The position numbers and the translations under genes were made by a program. The notes under the pieces were generated by a model. The model did not search any database, was not told where the DNA came from, and saw nothing but the letters and a program-made list of their open reading frames with translations. Positions 26,834-36,755 of a stretch of 40,054 nucleotides of DNA are shown one piece after another (the first letter of the stretch is position 1; each line of letters opens with the position of its first letter). Location of the stretch: positions 1 through 40,054 of the forward strand of contig SOET01000040.1 of assembly GCA_021646465.1 (NCBI GenBank), given 5' to 3'. This DNA comes from Candidatus Kuenenia hertensis. Its GTDB lineage: Bacteria; Planctomycetota; Brocadiia; Brocadiales; Brocadiaceae.

Positions 26834-27043
26834 ATGTTTTCCATACCGGGTGGATGGGAGTGGATTATTATCGGTTTGATTGTTTTCTTAATATTTGGGA
26901 AAAGATTGCCAGGCATTATGAAAAATGTCGGAAAGAGTTTTGCCGAGTTCAGGAAGGGGTTTAAAAACGTTGAAGAAGAAATAAATGAAGTGAAAGAAAT
27001 AAAAAGCAACATCGACACCATTACCAAATTCAAAATTAATTAA
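26834..27043 (+). CDS. tatA: Twin-arginine translocase component TatA/TatE
   Basis: A 69-residue protein with one N-terminal membrane helix (WEWIIIGLIVFLIF), the FGKRLPG hinge, an amphipathic helix (MKNVGKSFAEFRKGF) and a charged tail: the standard TatA layout. It helps form the pore that exports folded, cofactor-loaded proteins such as the Tat-signal-bearing NxrA in this window. AAGGATCG lies just before the ATG. tatC is not in the window. Confidence 0.93.
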   Translation: MFSIPGGWEWIIIGLIVFLIFGKRLPGIMKNVGKSFAEFRKGFKNVEEEINEVKEIKSNIDTITKFKIN

Positions 27044-27178
27044 TACTTGCCAGTATTTCACAGATAGCATTCTTATAACACAAACAATTCTGTAATTTCC
27101 AAATAACTCACCCAGAGTATTAAATAAATTCAAAAAACAACAAATAGTGACATTCCTTTTTTAAAGCAGGTTAAGAAC

Positions 27179-28459
27179 ATGGATAATGTAATTTCAGTGA
27201 TATTAGGAGGAGGTCGCGGGACAAGGCTCTATCCCCTGACGAAAGAAAGATCAAAGCCGGCGGTTCCCCTTGCCGGAAAATACCGGTTGATTGATATTCC
27301 CATCAGCAATAGTTTGAATTCAGGTATTAACAAAATTTATGTTTTAACCCAGTTTAATTCCGCTTCCCTCCACCGGCACATTACCAGGGCTTACAAATTT
27401 GATAACTTTTCAAAAGGGTTTATCGAAATCCTTGCGGCAAACCAAACGATAGGCAGTTTGGACTGGTATCAGGGTACTGCCGATGCTGTCCGGCAGAACT
27501 TGCGTTTTTTTGATCAGCCAAATATTGAATACATATTGATTCTTTCCGGTGACCAGTTATATCGGATGAATTATCAGAAGTTCATTGAGGAACATATCAG
27601 CTCCGGAGCGGAAGTAACCGTTTCCGCTATTCCTGCGGAAAGAAGGCATGCTCACGCTTTGGGACTCTTAAAAATAAATGGGCAGGGACGTATTACCGAT
27701 TTTTTTGAAAAACCGAAAGACGAAGAGATTATTGATTCGCTTTCTTTAGATGCGTCATTTTTTGAAAAGAGAGGAGTCGAGCCAAAAGGGAGAACACTTT
27801 TGGCTTCGATGGGTATTTATATATTTAACATTAATGTATTAAAAGACGTATTACGAAAAACAAAAAAACCTGATTTTGGAAAGGAAATTATTCCGGAAAT
27901 TATCAAGGAAAGGATGGTGTATGCACATTTATTTGACGGATATTGGGAGGACATCGGGACAATAAAATCGTTTTATGAAGCCAACCTTGAATTAGCAACT
28001 CTTAACCCGCGGTTTAACTTATATAGCGAAAAGAATCCAATATATACCAATCCACTATTCCTGCCGGGGGCTATCATAAACAATTGTAAAATTACACAGT
28101 CTATTATAGCGGACGGATGCGTTATTGATAATGGGGAAATAAATAATTCTGTCATCGGTTTCCGGACAAAAATGGGGAAGAACGTTACGATCAGCAATTC
28201 CGTCCTTATGGGGGCCGATTATTATGAAACAAAAGAAAATATTCGCTCAAACTGTATAAAAAAAATACCGAACATCGGGATTGGAGATAACACAAAAATA
28301 GTGGGTGCTATCGTTGATAAGAACGTTCATATCGGAGAAAATGTTCATATAGAAAACACAAAAAACATTGAAAATCTTGATGCGGAAAATTACATGATCC
28401 GTGATTCAATCATCATTATCCCCAAAGGGAGTGTTATTCCATCAAATACCGTTACATAA
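27179..28459 (+). CDS. glgC: Glucose-1-phosphate adenylyltransferase
   Basis: Makes ADP-glucose from ATP and glucose 1-phosphate for glycogen synthesis. The nucleotide-binding GGGRGTRLYPLTKERSKPAVPLAGKY, RLIDIPISNSLNSGI, the WYQGTADAVRQN segment, ILSGDQLYRM and GYWEDIGTI motifs appear in the expected order, and residues after about 290 carry left-handed beta-helix repeats with isoleucine-rich turns. At 426 residues its length is normal. The next gene begins 13 bp downstream. Glycogen storage is known in anammox cells (established knowledge). Confidence 0.96.
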   Translation: MDNVISVILGGGRGTRLYPLTKERSKPAVPLAGKYRLIDIPISNSLNSGINKIYVLTQFNSASLHRHITRAYKFDNFSKGFIEILAANQTIGSLDWYQGTADAVRQNLRFFDQPNIEYILILSGDQLYRMNYQKFIEEHISSGAEVTVSAIPAERRHAHALGLLKINGQGRITDFFEKPKDEEIIDSLSLDASFFEKRGVEPKGRTLLASMGIYIFNINVLKDVLRKTKKPDFGKEIIPEIIKERMVYAHLFDGYWEDIGTIKSFYEANLELATLNPRFNLYSEKNPIYTNPLFLPGAIINNCKITQSIIADGCVIDNGEINNSVIGFRTKMGKNVTISNSVLMGADYYETKENIRSNCIKKIPNIGIGDNTKIVGAIVDKNVHIGENVHIENTKNIENLDAENYMIRDSIIIIPKGSVIPSNTVT

Positions 28460-28471
28460 CGTTAGGTAATT

Positions 28472-29640
<1,169 letters not shown>

Positions 29641-29718
29641 ATTCCTCAATCTGTTGATAAAAACCCAATAAAGATATGTTTGTATAATTTTTGAAAAAAT
29701 AAAAGGAATTTCCTCCCG

Positions 29719-31809
29719 TTACTTCAAAAGCCTTAATCCATTTGATATTACTATTAATCCTCCTATCTCATTAATCAGGATCCCTGGCACGAGATTAATC
29801 CACCCATAAACAGCCACTGGCACAAGGAAGGCAATAATAAGCAGCGAAACAATTATATTTTGGCGTATGTTCTTTACTGTCCTTTTGCTGAGTTCAATAG
29901 CATAAGGAATCTTCGTTAAATCATCAGACATGAGCACAATATCGCCGGTTTCAATGGCGATGTCAGCGCCTGCTGCCCCCATGGCAATACCAACATCCGA
30001 TTCTGCCATGGCAGGAGCATCATTAATCCCGTCTCCGACCATTGCTATATATTGATACTTTTCTTTTAATTTTTTTACTGTTTCAACCTTCTTTTCCGGA
30101 AGCAGTCTGGCAAAATATTCATCAATATCGGCTTCTTTGGCAATAGTTTTTGCAGTTGCTTCGTTATCTCCAGTGAGCATGATAACACTCTTTATCCCCT
30201 TATCCTTTAAGATATTTACAACCTGTTTAGCATCTCTTCTTATTGTATCTGCGACAGCAATTATTCCAAGAAGTTCCTGCCGAGAACCCAACAAAAGCAC
30301 GGTTTTCCCCTGTTGCTCTAACTCAGAAATTTGTCCGCGAATGTCTTCTGTAAGAATCGGGAACGGAGAAAAAAGACATTCATTGCCAATAAAATATTCA
30401 CACGTACCTATTTTTGCCTTGACTCCCAATCCTGTCAGTGACTCAAAGGACTCAACCCGTTGAAGCATTAATTCCTTTTCCTTTGCATTATTTACCACTG
30501 TTTCACCAAGAAGATGTTCCGAATAGCTTTCAATACTGGCAGCCAGTTGCAGGATTTTTTCCTCAGTATGATTACGCAGCGGTATAATATCAGTAACAGT
30601 TGGTTTTCCTATGGTAATGGTTCCCGTTTTATCAAAGGCGATTGTTTGTAATTTTCCTGCAATTTCCAGATAGCTGCCACCCTTTATCAACAATCCGTGC
30701 CGCGCCGCGTTTCCTATGGCAGCAACTACAGCGACAGGTACTGAAAGGGCGATGCCGCAAGAGCATGAAACCACAAGGACAACCAACCCCCGATAAAACC
30801 AGTAAGAAAATCCTCCCCATAGAAGTGCGGGAACTATTGCCACGACAAATGCAAGGGCAAATATTGCAGGGGTATAATATTCTCCGAATCTTTCGCTAAA
30901 GCGTTGATAGCTCGACTTTCTTGCCTGTGCCTCTTCCACTGAATGAATAATCCTGGCAAGAGTCGTATCCTTTGATAACTTTGTTACCTTTACCTCTAAC
31001 ATTCCTCTTTGATTTAAAGTGCCGGCAAAGACCTCTTCACCCGGACCCTTTTCGACAGGCATAGACTCACCGGTTATAGGAGCCTGGTCAACATGAGAAT
31101 ATCCAGCTATGACTTTTCCATCTAATGGAATTTTTTCTCCGGGCCGTATAATGATGGTATCTGAAACCGTTATTTCTTCTACAGGTAGAATCACTTCTTT
31201 TGCATTTTTCTTTACCAATGCTTCTTTAGGAGCCAAATCCATCAGCATCTTTATCGCTCCTCTGGATTTATTTACGGTATAGATTTCCAAAACATCGCCC
31301 AGCAAGTAAATAAAAACCAACATTGCGGCCTCTTCCCATAGTCCGAGAGTTATAGCCCCTATAGCTCCGGTAACCATCAATGTTCTGATATTAAAGGTGA
31401 ATGTTTTTATTGCATTGTACGCCATCTTCGCCGGATAATAACCGCCGACTACAATGGCAACACTGTGAAAAACAACAGGCATTGTTCCTTTTATACCAGC
31501 CTTTTCTAAGAAAAAGGCAATAAGGGTAAACAGACCACAAATCGAAAGCGCAATGATTCTCCTTTCCTTCCACCAGTTAGTCCTTGAACCTCTACCCTTA
31601 AAGACAGATGCCTTTAAGCCGGTTTCATTAATATTTTTGATGATTTGCCGGATTGAAATTATTGAAGAGTCAGAAACCACTGTTACCCTTTGAGTGGCAA
31701 GATAGATATTGAAATCTTTTATCCCGCTCAGGGATTTCAACTTTCTTTCGAGCATATTCACTTCATCCTGACAGTCCATTCCCTCTATGATCAAATTGTG
31801 TGTATCCAT
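29719..31809 (-). CDS. P1B-type heavy-metal-translocating ATPase
   Basis: Membrane pump of 696 residues. The order is: N-terminal HMA-like domain (residues 1-70), about eight membrane spans, actuator domain with TGES, phosphorylation motif D393-K-T-G-T, ATP-binding domain and the GDGINDAPA hinge. Three sites deviate. The metal-binding motif of the HMA domain is GMDCQDE, lacking the second Cys. The membrane metal site is C349-S-C351 rather than CPC. The nucleotide-domain SEHP motif is SEH432-L433. The start at 31809 (ATG) follows AAAGGGG; a TTG just before it is in frame. The metal cannot be fixed: Zn, Cd, Pb or Cu are possible. It sits downstream of the czc genes on the same strand and looks like part of the same resistance region. 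Confidence 0.88.
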   Translation of the reverse strand: MDTHNLIIEGMDCQDEVNMLERKLKSLSGIKDFNIYLATQRVTVVSDSSIISIRQIIKNINETGLKASVFKGRGSRTNWWKERRIIALSICGLFTLIAFFLEKAGIKGTMPVVFHSVAIVVGGYYPAKMAYNAIKTFTFNIRTLMVTGAIGAITLGLWEEAAMLVFIYLLGDVLEIYTVNKSRGAIKMLMDLAPKEALVKKNAKEVILPVEEITVSDTIIIRPGEKIPLDGKVIAGYSHVDQAPITGESMPVEKGPGEEVFAGTLNQRGMLEVKVTKLSKDTTLARIIHSVEEAQARKSSYQRFSERFGEYYTPAIFALAFVVAIVPALLWGGFSYWFYRGLVVLVVSCSCGIALSVPVAVVAAIGNAARHGLLIKGGSYLEIAGKLQTIAFDKTGTITIGKPTVTDIIPLRNHTEEKILQLAASIESYSEHLLGETVVNNAKEKELMLQRVESFESLTGLGVKAKIGTCEYFIGNECLFSPFPILTEDIRGQISELEQQGKTVLLLGSRQELLGIIAVADTIRRDAKQVVNILKDKGIKSVIMLTGDNEATAKTIAKEADIDEYFARLLPEKKVETVKKLKEKYQYIAMVGDGINDAPAMAESDVGIAMGAAGADIAIETGDIVLMSDDLTKIPYAIELSKRTVKNIRQNIIVSLLIIAFLVPVAVYGWINLVPGILINEIGGLIVISNGLRLLK

Positions 31810-32123
31810 CAAAGAAACCCCTTTAATAATAATCCGTACTTATATTTTTACCCTTTTCAATCCTGATTTTTCCAACTAATTAAGCCTTAGTACCTTGGTA
31901 ATGACCAGACATTTTTTAACTCCTTCGTTATCTTTTCAGAGGTAATGGGAGCGATATTTATTGGTTTTATTTTGTCCGGTGTTGTCAACACATCACCCTG
32001 AACGGAGTCGAAGGGTTAAGTATGCGCTAATTGCTTTTGTACAAAAAAATCGGGAATGCTCCCCCTTACCCTTATGTCCCTGTTCTTCTCTGCAACCCCT
32101 GTGATCTCTGGTGTAAAACTATT
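31810..32123. other. Intergenic region with a possible permease remnant and a repeat
   Basis: A 314-bp gap between the ATPase and czcA. On the plus strand, 31891-31998 can be read as a short hydrophobic peptide (SFVIFSEVMGAIFIGFILSG) resembling the start of YraQ/DUF318-type permeases, with no start codon and a stop at 31999-32001. The stop falls in CCCTGAACGGAGTCGAAGGGT (31996-32016), a palindromic intergenic repeat type found in many genomes. The rest shows nothing I recognise. Confidence 0.4.
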
Positions 32124-35100
32124 TTATATAGTCTCTATCCTCTTGGGAAACCACTGATAGAGGGTGGGAATTACAAAGAGTGAAACAAAGTTTGAAAAGA
32201 TAAGACCGCCTATAATTACCGTAGCCAGCGGCTTCTGTACCTCAGCGCCCATTTCTTTTGAGACCGCCATGGGCAGAAATCCGATAATATCAGTGAGTGC
32301 CGCCATTAAGATAGGACGAAGCCGTATCGTCGCCCCTTCTATAATGGCATCACGCATCTTCATGCCTTTTTGCCGTAAATCGTTTATAAAAGATACCATG
32401 ACGGTGTCGGCCAGAATTCCCAAGCCAAACAGGACAATAAATCCCACTCCCGCCGAAACACTCATGGACATGCCCCGTAAAAACAACGCTATAATACCAC
32501 CTGTTGCCATGAGAGGAATATCTATATAAATCAACAGGGTGTTCTTTATTGATCGGAAAGCCAGATAGAGCAGCGTAAAAATAATGCCCAGCGTTACGGG
32601 AACAACAATGAATAAACGATTCGTTGCCTGTTGCATATTTTCAAATTGGCCACCCCAGCTCAGATAATAGCCGGCGGGAAGCTCAACGTTTTCCTGTATC
32701 TTCTTTTGCGCTTCAGCGACAAAACTCCCAATATCCCTGCCGCGGACGTTACATTCAACCACAATGCGGCGTTTTCCATTTTGACGGCTTATCTGGGCAG
32801 GCCCTTCTGTTACAGAAATATCAGCTAACTGGCTCAGTGGTACACGGACTCCGCTGGGCGCACTCACCAGGATATTTTTTATCTTCTCAACATTATCCCT
32901 CGTTTCCTCGGTATACCGAACGAAAAGATCAAATCTCATCACTTCTTCAAGCACCTGGGTAGCCGCTTTGCCACCAATGGCCGTTTCAATAACATCCTGT
33001 ACATCCGATACGTTGATGCCATATCGGGCAATAGCAGTACGGTCAATTTTTGCCTGTATTACCGGTAAACCATCCACCTGCTCTGTTTTCACATCTTTCG
33101 CTCCGGTGATTGATGTAATTATCGTGTTTATTTCTGCTGCCTTTGGCATTAATATCTTGTAGTCGTCACCATACAGCCAGATTGCAATATCCGATCGCAC
33201 TCCGGCAATCATTTCGCTCACCCGGAGTTCTATGGGCTGCGAAAAGCTATATCTCATACCGGGAATTTTTTCCAGGTCTTCCTTCATGCGCGCAACAAGT
33301 TCTTCTTTCGTAAGGCCCGACCGCCATGACTTTTTTGGCTTGAGCATCACAAATACATCGCTGATCTGCTGTCCCATCGGATCCGTCGCAATTTCAGGTC
33401 TTCCGGTCTTGGAGACAACGGTTTCCACCTCAGGATATTTCAACAGGGTTTTTTCCATCTGCTTGCAACTTTCTACTGATTCCGTCAGGGCAATACTGGG
33501 AAGTCGCACCACATTAATTGCCAGGGAACCTTCATCCAGTTCGGGCATGAATTCTCCCCCTAAAAAGGGGACGAAAGCAAGGCTGAAGAGAAGGCATGAG
33601 GTTGGCGAGATGATTGTTGTTTTTGGGTGTGATAAGCATTTTTCTAGGGCATATCTATAATAATGCTTTAAAACCCGCATTACACGATTATCAAAATCGT
33701 CTCCATGGGTCTGGGAATTCAAACCTTTGAAAAAGGTAAATGAACAGAGCGATGGCATAATGACGATTGCAACAAAGAGAGAGCTGAACATGGCGATGCT
33801 GACGGTGTAGGCCATAGGTTTGAACATTTTTCCTTCAATGCCCTGTAAGGTCATGAGGGGGAGATAGATAATGACAATAATTCCTACGGCAAATAGGACA
33901 GGCCTGCTTACTTCACAGGCAGCCTGAAGTATCGTCTTAGGGGAGGCGTCTATATTCTTTTCCTGCGAAATGCGACGCATGATATTTTCCACCATTACAA
34001 TGGAGCCATTTACCACCATACCAAAATCCAACGCGCCGAGGCTCATTATCGTAACAGGAATGTCAGCGTAATACATTCCGCAAAAGGTCAAAAACGCCGT
34101 AAGTGGAATGGAAAACGCAACGAGAATGGCCCCGCGTATGTTTCCCACCAGGAAAACAAGTATCAGAATTACCAGAAAAATACCGATACTGAGATTGGTA
34201 AAAACGGTATGAACGACTTCGTTGACAAGATGCGCCCTGTCATAAAACGGGATAATATCGACACCCTGTGGCAGGCTTTGTCTGATCTCTTTTACCTTTT
34301 CTTTTATTGTTTTTACAACAGTACGGCTATTCTCTCCCTTGAGCATCATGGCTACACCGGTGACAATCTCTCCTCGTCCGTCCTGAGTAACTGCACCATA
34401 CCGTACTTCTCTGCCAAGCCTTACCTCCGCAAGGTTTTTTATATAAATAGGGGTTCCTTCATCTGTTGCGTCAACAACGATGTTCTCAATATCCTGTATG
34501 GTATTGATCAGGCCAATTCCCCGTACCAGATATTGTTCCGAGGCATGTTCTATGTATTGACCGCCTGCGTTTCTATTATTGGCGGAAAGGGCATTAAATA
34601 CCTGCCGAAGGGTAATGTCATAGGTGATCAGTCTGTCAGGGTTAATCAGTACCTGGTATTGCTTTACAAAACCACCAAAGCTGTTCACTTCATTGACGCC
34701 CGGAACACTCAGCAGTCGAGGCCTGATCATCCAGTCCTGTATCGTTCTCAGTTCCATGAGGGTTTTTCCTTCACCGGAAACTTTATAGTGGTATATTTCT
34801 CCCAGACCTGTGCTGATGGGTCCCATTTCCGGTTGTGCGTTCAGAATTTGAGGGAGTTGCTCTTTTGCCGTTTGCAACCGTTCAAGTATCAGTTGGCGGG
34901 CAAAGTAAATATCAATATCGTCATCAAAAAAGACTACTACCTGTGAGAGTCCGGTCTTTGAAAGGGATCGTATTTCTTCCACACTGGGCAAACTACTCAT
35001 GGAAAACTCAATAGGAAACGATATGAGTTTCTCCATTTCAACGGGACCGAGCCCCGGCACTTCGGTGTTGATCTGTACCTGATTTGGAGATATATCCGGG

Positions 35101-35216
35101 ACGGCATCAATGGGAAGATGTTTCAGATAAAATATGCCAAGTCCTATGATGACTCCTATGGCCATCATGACCAGAAAACGGAGTTGTAAAGAGTATTCGA
35201 TGAGTTTATTTAGCAT
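32124..35216 (-). CDS. czcA: Heavy-metal efflux RND transporter, CzcA/CusA family
   Basis: Inner-membrane pump of 1030 residues belonging to the heavy-metal-efflux RND group that exports divalent or monovalent metal ions with CzcB and CzcC. The N-terminus (LPIDAVPDISPNQVQINTEVPGLGPVE) and twelve-span layout with two large periplasmic loops are typical. Key departure: the transmembrane-4 proton-relay motif reads DFGMVVN403GSIVMVEN, with Asn where CzcA has the essential Asp (D408 in C. metallidurans numbering); the partner Asp and Glu in that helix are kept. The ATG at 35216 lies 3 bp after the czcB stop and has GGAGG 9 bases upstream inside the czcB end. The metal specificity is not determinable here. 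Confidence 0.93.
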   Translation of the reverse strand: MLNKLIEYSLQLRFLVMMAIGVIIGLGIFYLKHLPIDAVPDISPNQVQINTEVPGLGPVEMEKLISFPIEFSMSSLPSVEEIRSLSKTGLSQVVVFFDDDIDIYFARQLILERLQTAKEQLPQILNAQPEMGPISTGLGEIYHYKVSGEGKTLMELRTIQDWMIRPRLLSVPGVNEVNSFGGFVKQYQVLINPDRLITYDITLRQVFNALSANNRNAGGQYIEHASEQYLVRGIGLINTIQDIENIVVDATDEGTPIYIKNLAEVRLGREVRYGAVTQDGRGEIVTGVAMMLKGENSRTVVKTIKEKVKEIRQSLPQGVDIIPFYDRAHLVNEVVHTVFTNLSIGIFLVILILVFLVGNIRGAILVAFSIPLTAFLTFCGMYYADIPVTIMSLGALDFGMVVNGSIVMVENIMRRISQEKNIDASPKTILQAACEVSRPVLFAVGIIVIIYLPLMTLQGIEGKMFKPMAYTVSIAMFSSLFVAIVIMPSLCSFTFFKGLNSQTHGDDFDNRVMRVLKHYYRYALEKCLSHPKTTIISPTSCLLFSLAFVPFLGGEFMPELDEGSLAINVVRLPSIALTESVESCKQMEKTLLKYPEVETVVSKTGRPEIATDPMGQQISDVFVMLKPKKSWRSGLTKEELVARMKEDLEKIPGMRYSFSQPIELRVSEMIAGVRSDIAIWLYGDDYKILMPKAAEINTIITSITGAKDVKTEQVDGLPVIQAKIDRTAIARYGINVSDVQDVIETAIGGKAATQVLEEVMRFDLFVRYTEETRDNVEKIKNILVSAPSGVRVPLSQLADISVTEGPAQISRQNGKRRIVVECNVRGRDIGSFVAEAQKKIQENVELPAGYYLSWGGQFENMQQATNRLFIVVPVTLGIIFTLLYLAFRSIKNTLLIYIDIPLMATGGIIALFLRGMSMSVSAGVGFIVLFGLGILADTVMVSFINDLRQKGMKMRDAIIEGATIRLRPILMAALTDIIGFLPMAVSKEMGAEVQKPLATVIIGGLIFSNFVSLFVIPTLYQWFPKRIETI

Positions 35217-35219
35217 ATA

Positions 35220-36674
35220 TTAATGTCCTCCGCACCCTTCTCCAAATTTTTCCTTCATAATTTCTGATTTGAGCAAAAAACCGCCTTTGGTAACCACCGG
35301 ATCGTTTGCTTCCAGGCCACTGATAACTTTTACATACCCGTTCAACCGTGTGCCAAGAGTTACGTTATGTCGTATGAAACATCCCTCTTTGAGCGGGATA
35401 AAGACGAATCGTTCCTGTCCGTCAGCCTGTACAGCTTCTTCCGGTAATCCCACACCACTTTTAGCATTATCTACCTGAAGTAATACCCTTGCAAACATAC
35501 CCGGTTTTAATTTTTCGTGGCGGTTATCAATCTCCGCACGGACCTTTACCGTGCGTGTCTTTTCATCTATGGTATTTCCAATATAGGAGACGTATCCTTC
35601 GAACTGTTCTTCCGGCCAGGAAGCCACAGATATCGTTACACTGCTATCCATCTTTACCTTTGGTAAATCTTTCTCGTAAATGTCAAACCATACCCATAAA
35701 TGCGTAAGATCTGCAATGGTGACGATGGGATCAAAGGCATTTTTGAGTTCTCCGATAGCGACCTTCTTTTCAATAACGGTGCCATCAAAGGGAGCGGTAA
35801 GCGTAAATAGCGAAGATACATGTTTCTCCTTTTCCGTTGTGTGATTCACCTCCCCTTCTTCGTGATCCATGAGGAGCAGTTTTTCCTGCATGTCATTGAC
35901 ACTCCCTTCTTCCTGACCCATGAGAAGCAATTTTTCCTTCATGGCATTTAATTCAATGTGTGCCTGTTCATGGGCATTCTCCGCATCAAGAAAGTGTTTT
36001 TTTGAAGTAATATTTTTACCGTAAAGGGCCTTTTCTCTTATATAGTTCTTTTCTGCCAGTTTCAGCATGGCTGCGGCCTTCAGGTAATCCGCCCTTGATT
36101 CACCGAGTTCTATACTATCAAGAAGCGCCAGTTTTTGTCCTTTCTTTACCCGCTCTCCCCAATCAACAAATACCTCTTTTACAACCCCCGAGATCCTTGG
36201 AGAAACGATCACGAAACGATCCTGGTTAGGACTTACCTCTCCGGTTGCCTCAAGGGTAATACCCATGTCCAGGGGCTTTGCGTGGCCAAGAACAACAACT
36301 TCACCAAAAAGAGACGAGTCGACCTTGACCACCCCCACTTCATAGCGGCATTCATCACATTTGACAATTGATACGTCATGTTCACAGTATTTTTTCAATA
36401 ATTTTTCGTAAAGTTCGTTCCCCGAATCAGTACTATTCAAAAAACTTTCTCCGGATGAAACGCCATGATCATGTTCATGATTATTTTCACCTGTGATTAT
36501 CTGTTCCTGAATATGTTCGTCTTCTTTCCCGCACGAATTTTCACATGCATGTTCTTTTTCTCTCTGTGCAAAAATATCTGTTACAGGTAAAAATCCAATA
36601 AAGAAAACAATAAGCATAGCATGTATTAAACTAAGTAGAGGATTTGATAACGGAAAATGATGTAAGTGAACCAA
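35220..36674 (-). CDS. czcB: Efflux RND periplasmic adaptor, CzcB family
   Basis: Membrane fusion protein of 484 residues linking pump and outer-membrane channel. Residues 1-36 are a signal or anchor segment. Residues 40-75 are His- and acid-rich (NNHEHDHG), and residues 90-125 hold a Cys-rich metal-binding domain (YCEHDVSIVKCDECRYEVGVVKV). Then come a lipoyl-like half (EVFVDWGERVKKGQKLALLDS), an alpha-hairpin and the second lipoyl and beta-barrel parts. The alpha-hairpin contains a 17-residue tandem duplication (residues 245-278). TTG is the start: AAGGAG lies 6 bases upstream and no ATG fits. It overlaps nothing and is followed 3 bp later by czcA. Confidence 0.92.
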   Translation of the reverse strand: MVHLHHFPLSNPLLSLIHAMLIVFFIGFLPVTDIFAQREKEHACENSCGKEDEHIQEQIITGENNHEHDHGVSSGESFLNSTDSGNELYEKLLKKYCEHDVSIVKCDECRYEVGVVKVDSSLFGEVVVLGHAKPLDMGITLEATGEVSPNQDRFVIVSPRISGVVKEVFVDWGERVKKGQKLALLDSIELGESRADYLKAAAMLKLAEKNYIREKALYGKNITSKKHFLDAENAHEQAHIELNAMKEKLLLMGQEEGSVNDMQEKLLLMDHEEGEVNHTTEKEKHVSSLFTLTAPFDGTVIEKKVAIGELKNAFDPIVTIADLTHLWVWFDIYEKDLPKVKMDSSVTISVASWPEEQFEGYVSYIGNTIDEKTRTVKVRAEIDNRHEKLKPGMFARVLLQVDNAKSGVGLPEEAVQADGQERFVFIPLKEGCFIRHNVTLGTRLNGYVKVISGLEANDPVVTKGGFLLKSEIMKEKFGEGCGGH

Positions 36675-36755
36675 AGTGTTCTCCTTATAAAAAAAGTTTC
36701 TTTTGTAACCTTCCAGGAGGTTTCAGATTTATAACCAGAAGCCACATGGAGATTG

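Noticed and set aside
34209-34946. Plus-strand open frame of 245 codons
   Set aside because: It lies wholly antisense to czcA, resembles no family and has no ribosome-binding site; czcA on the other strand is certain.
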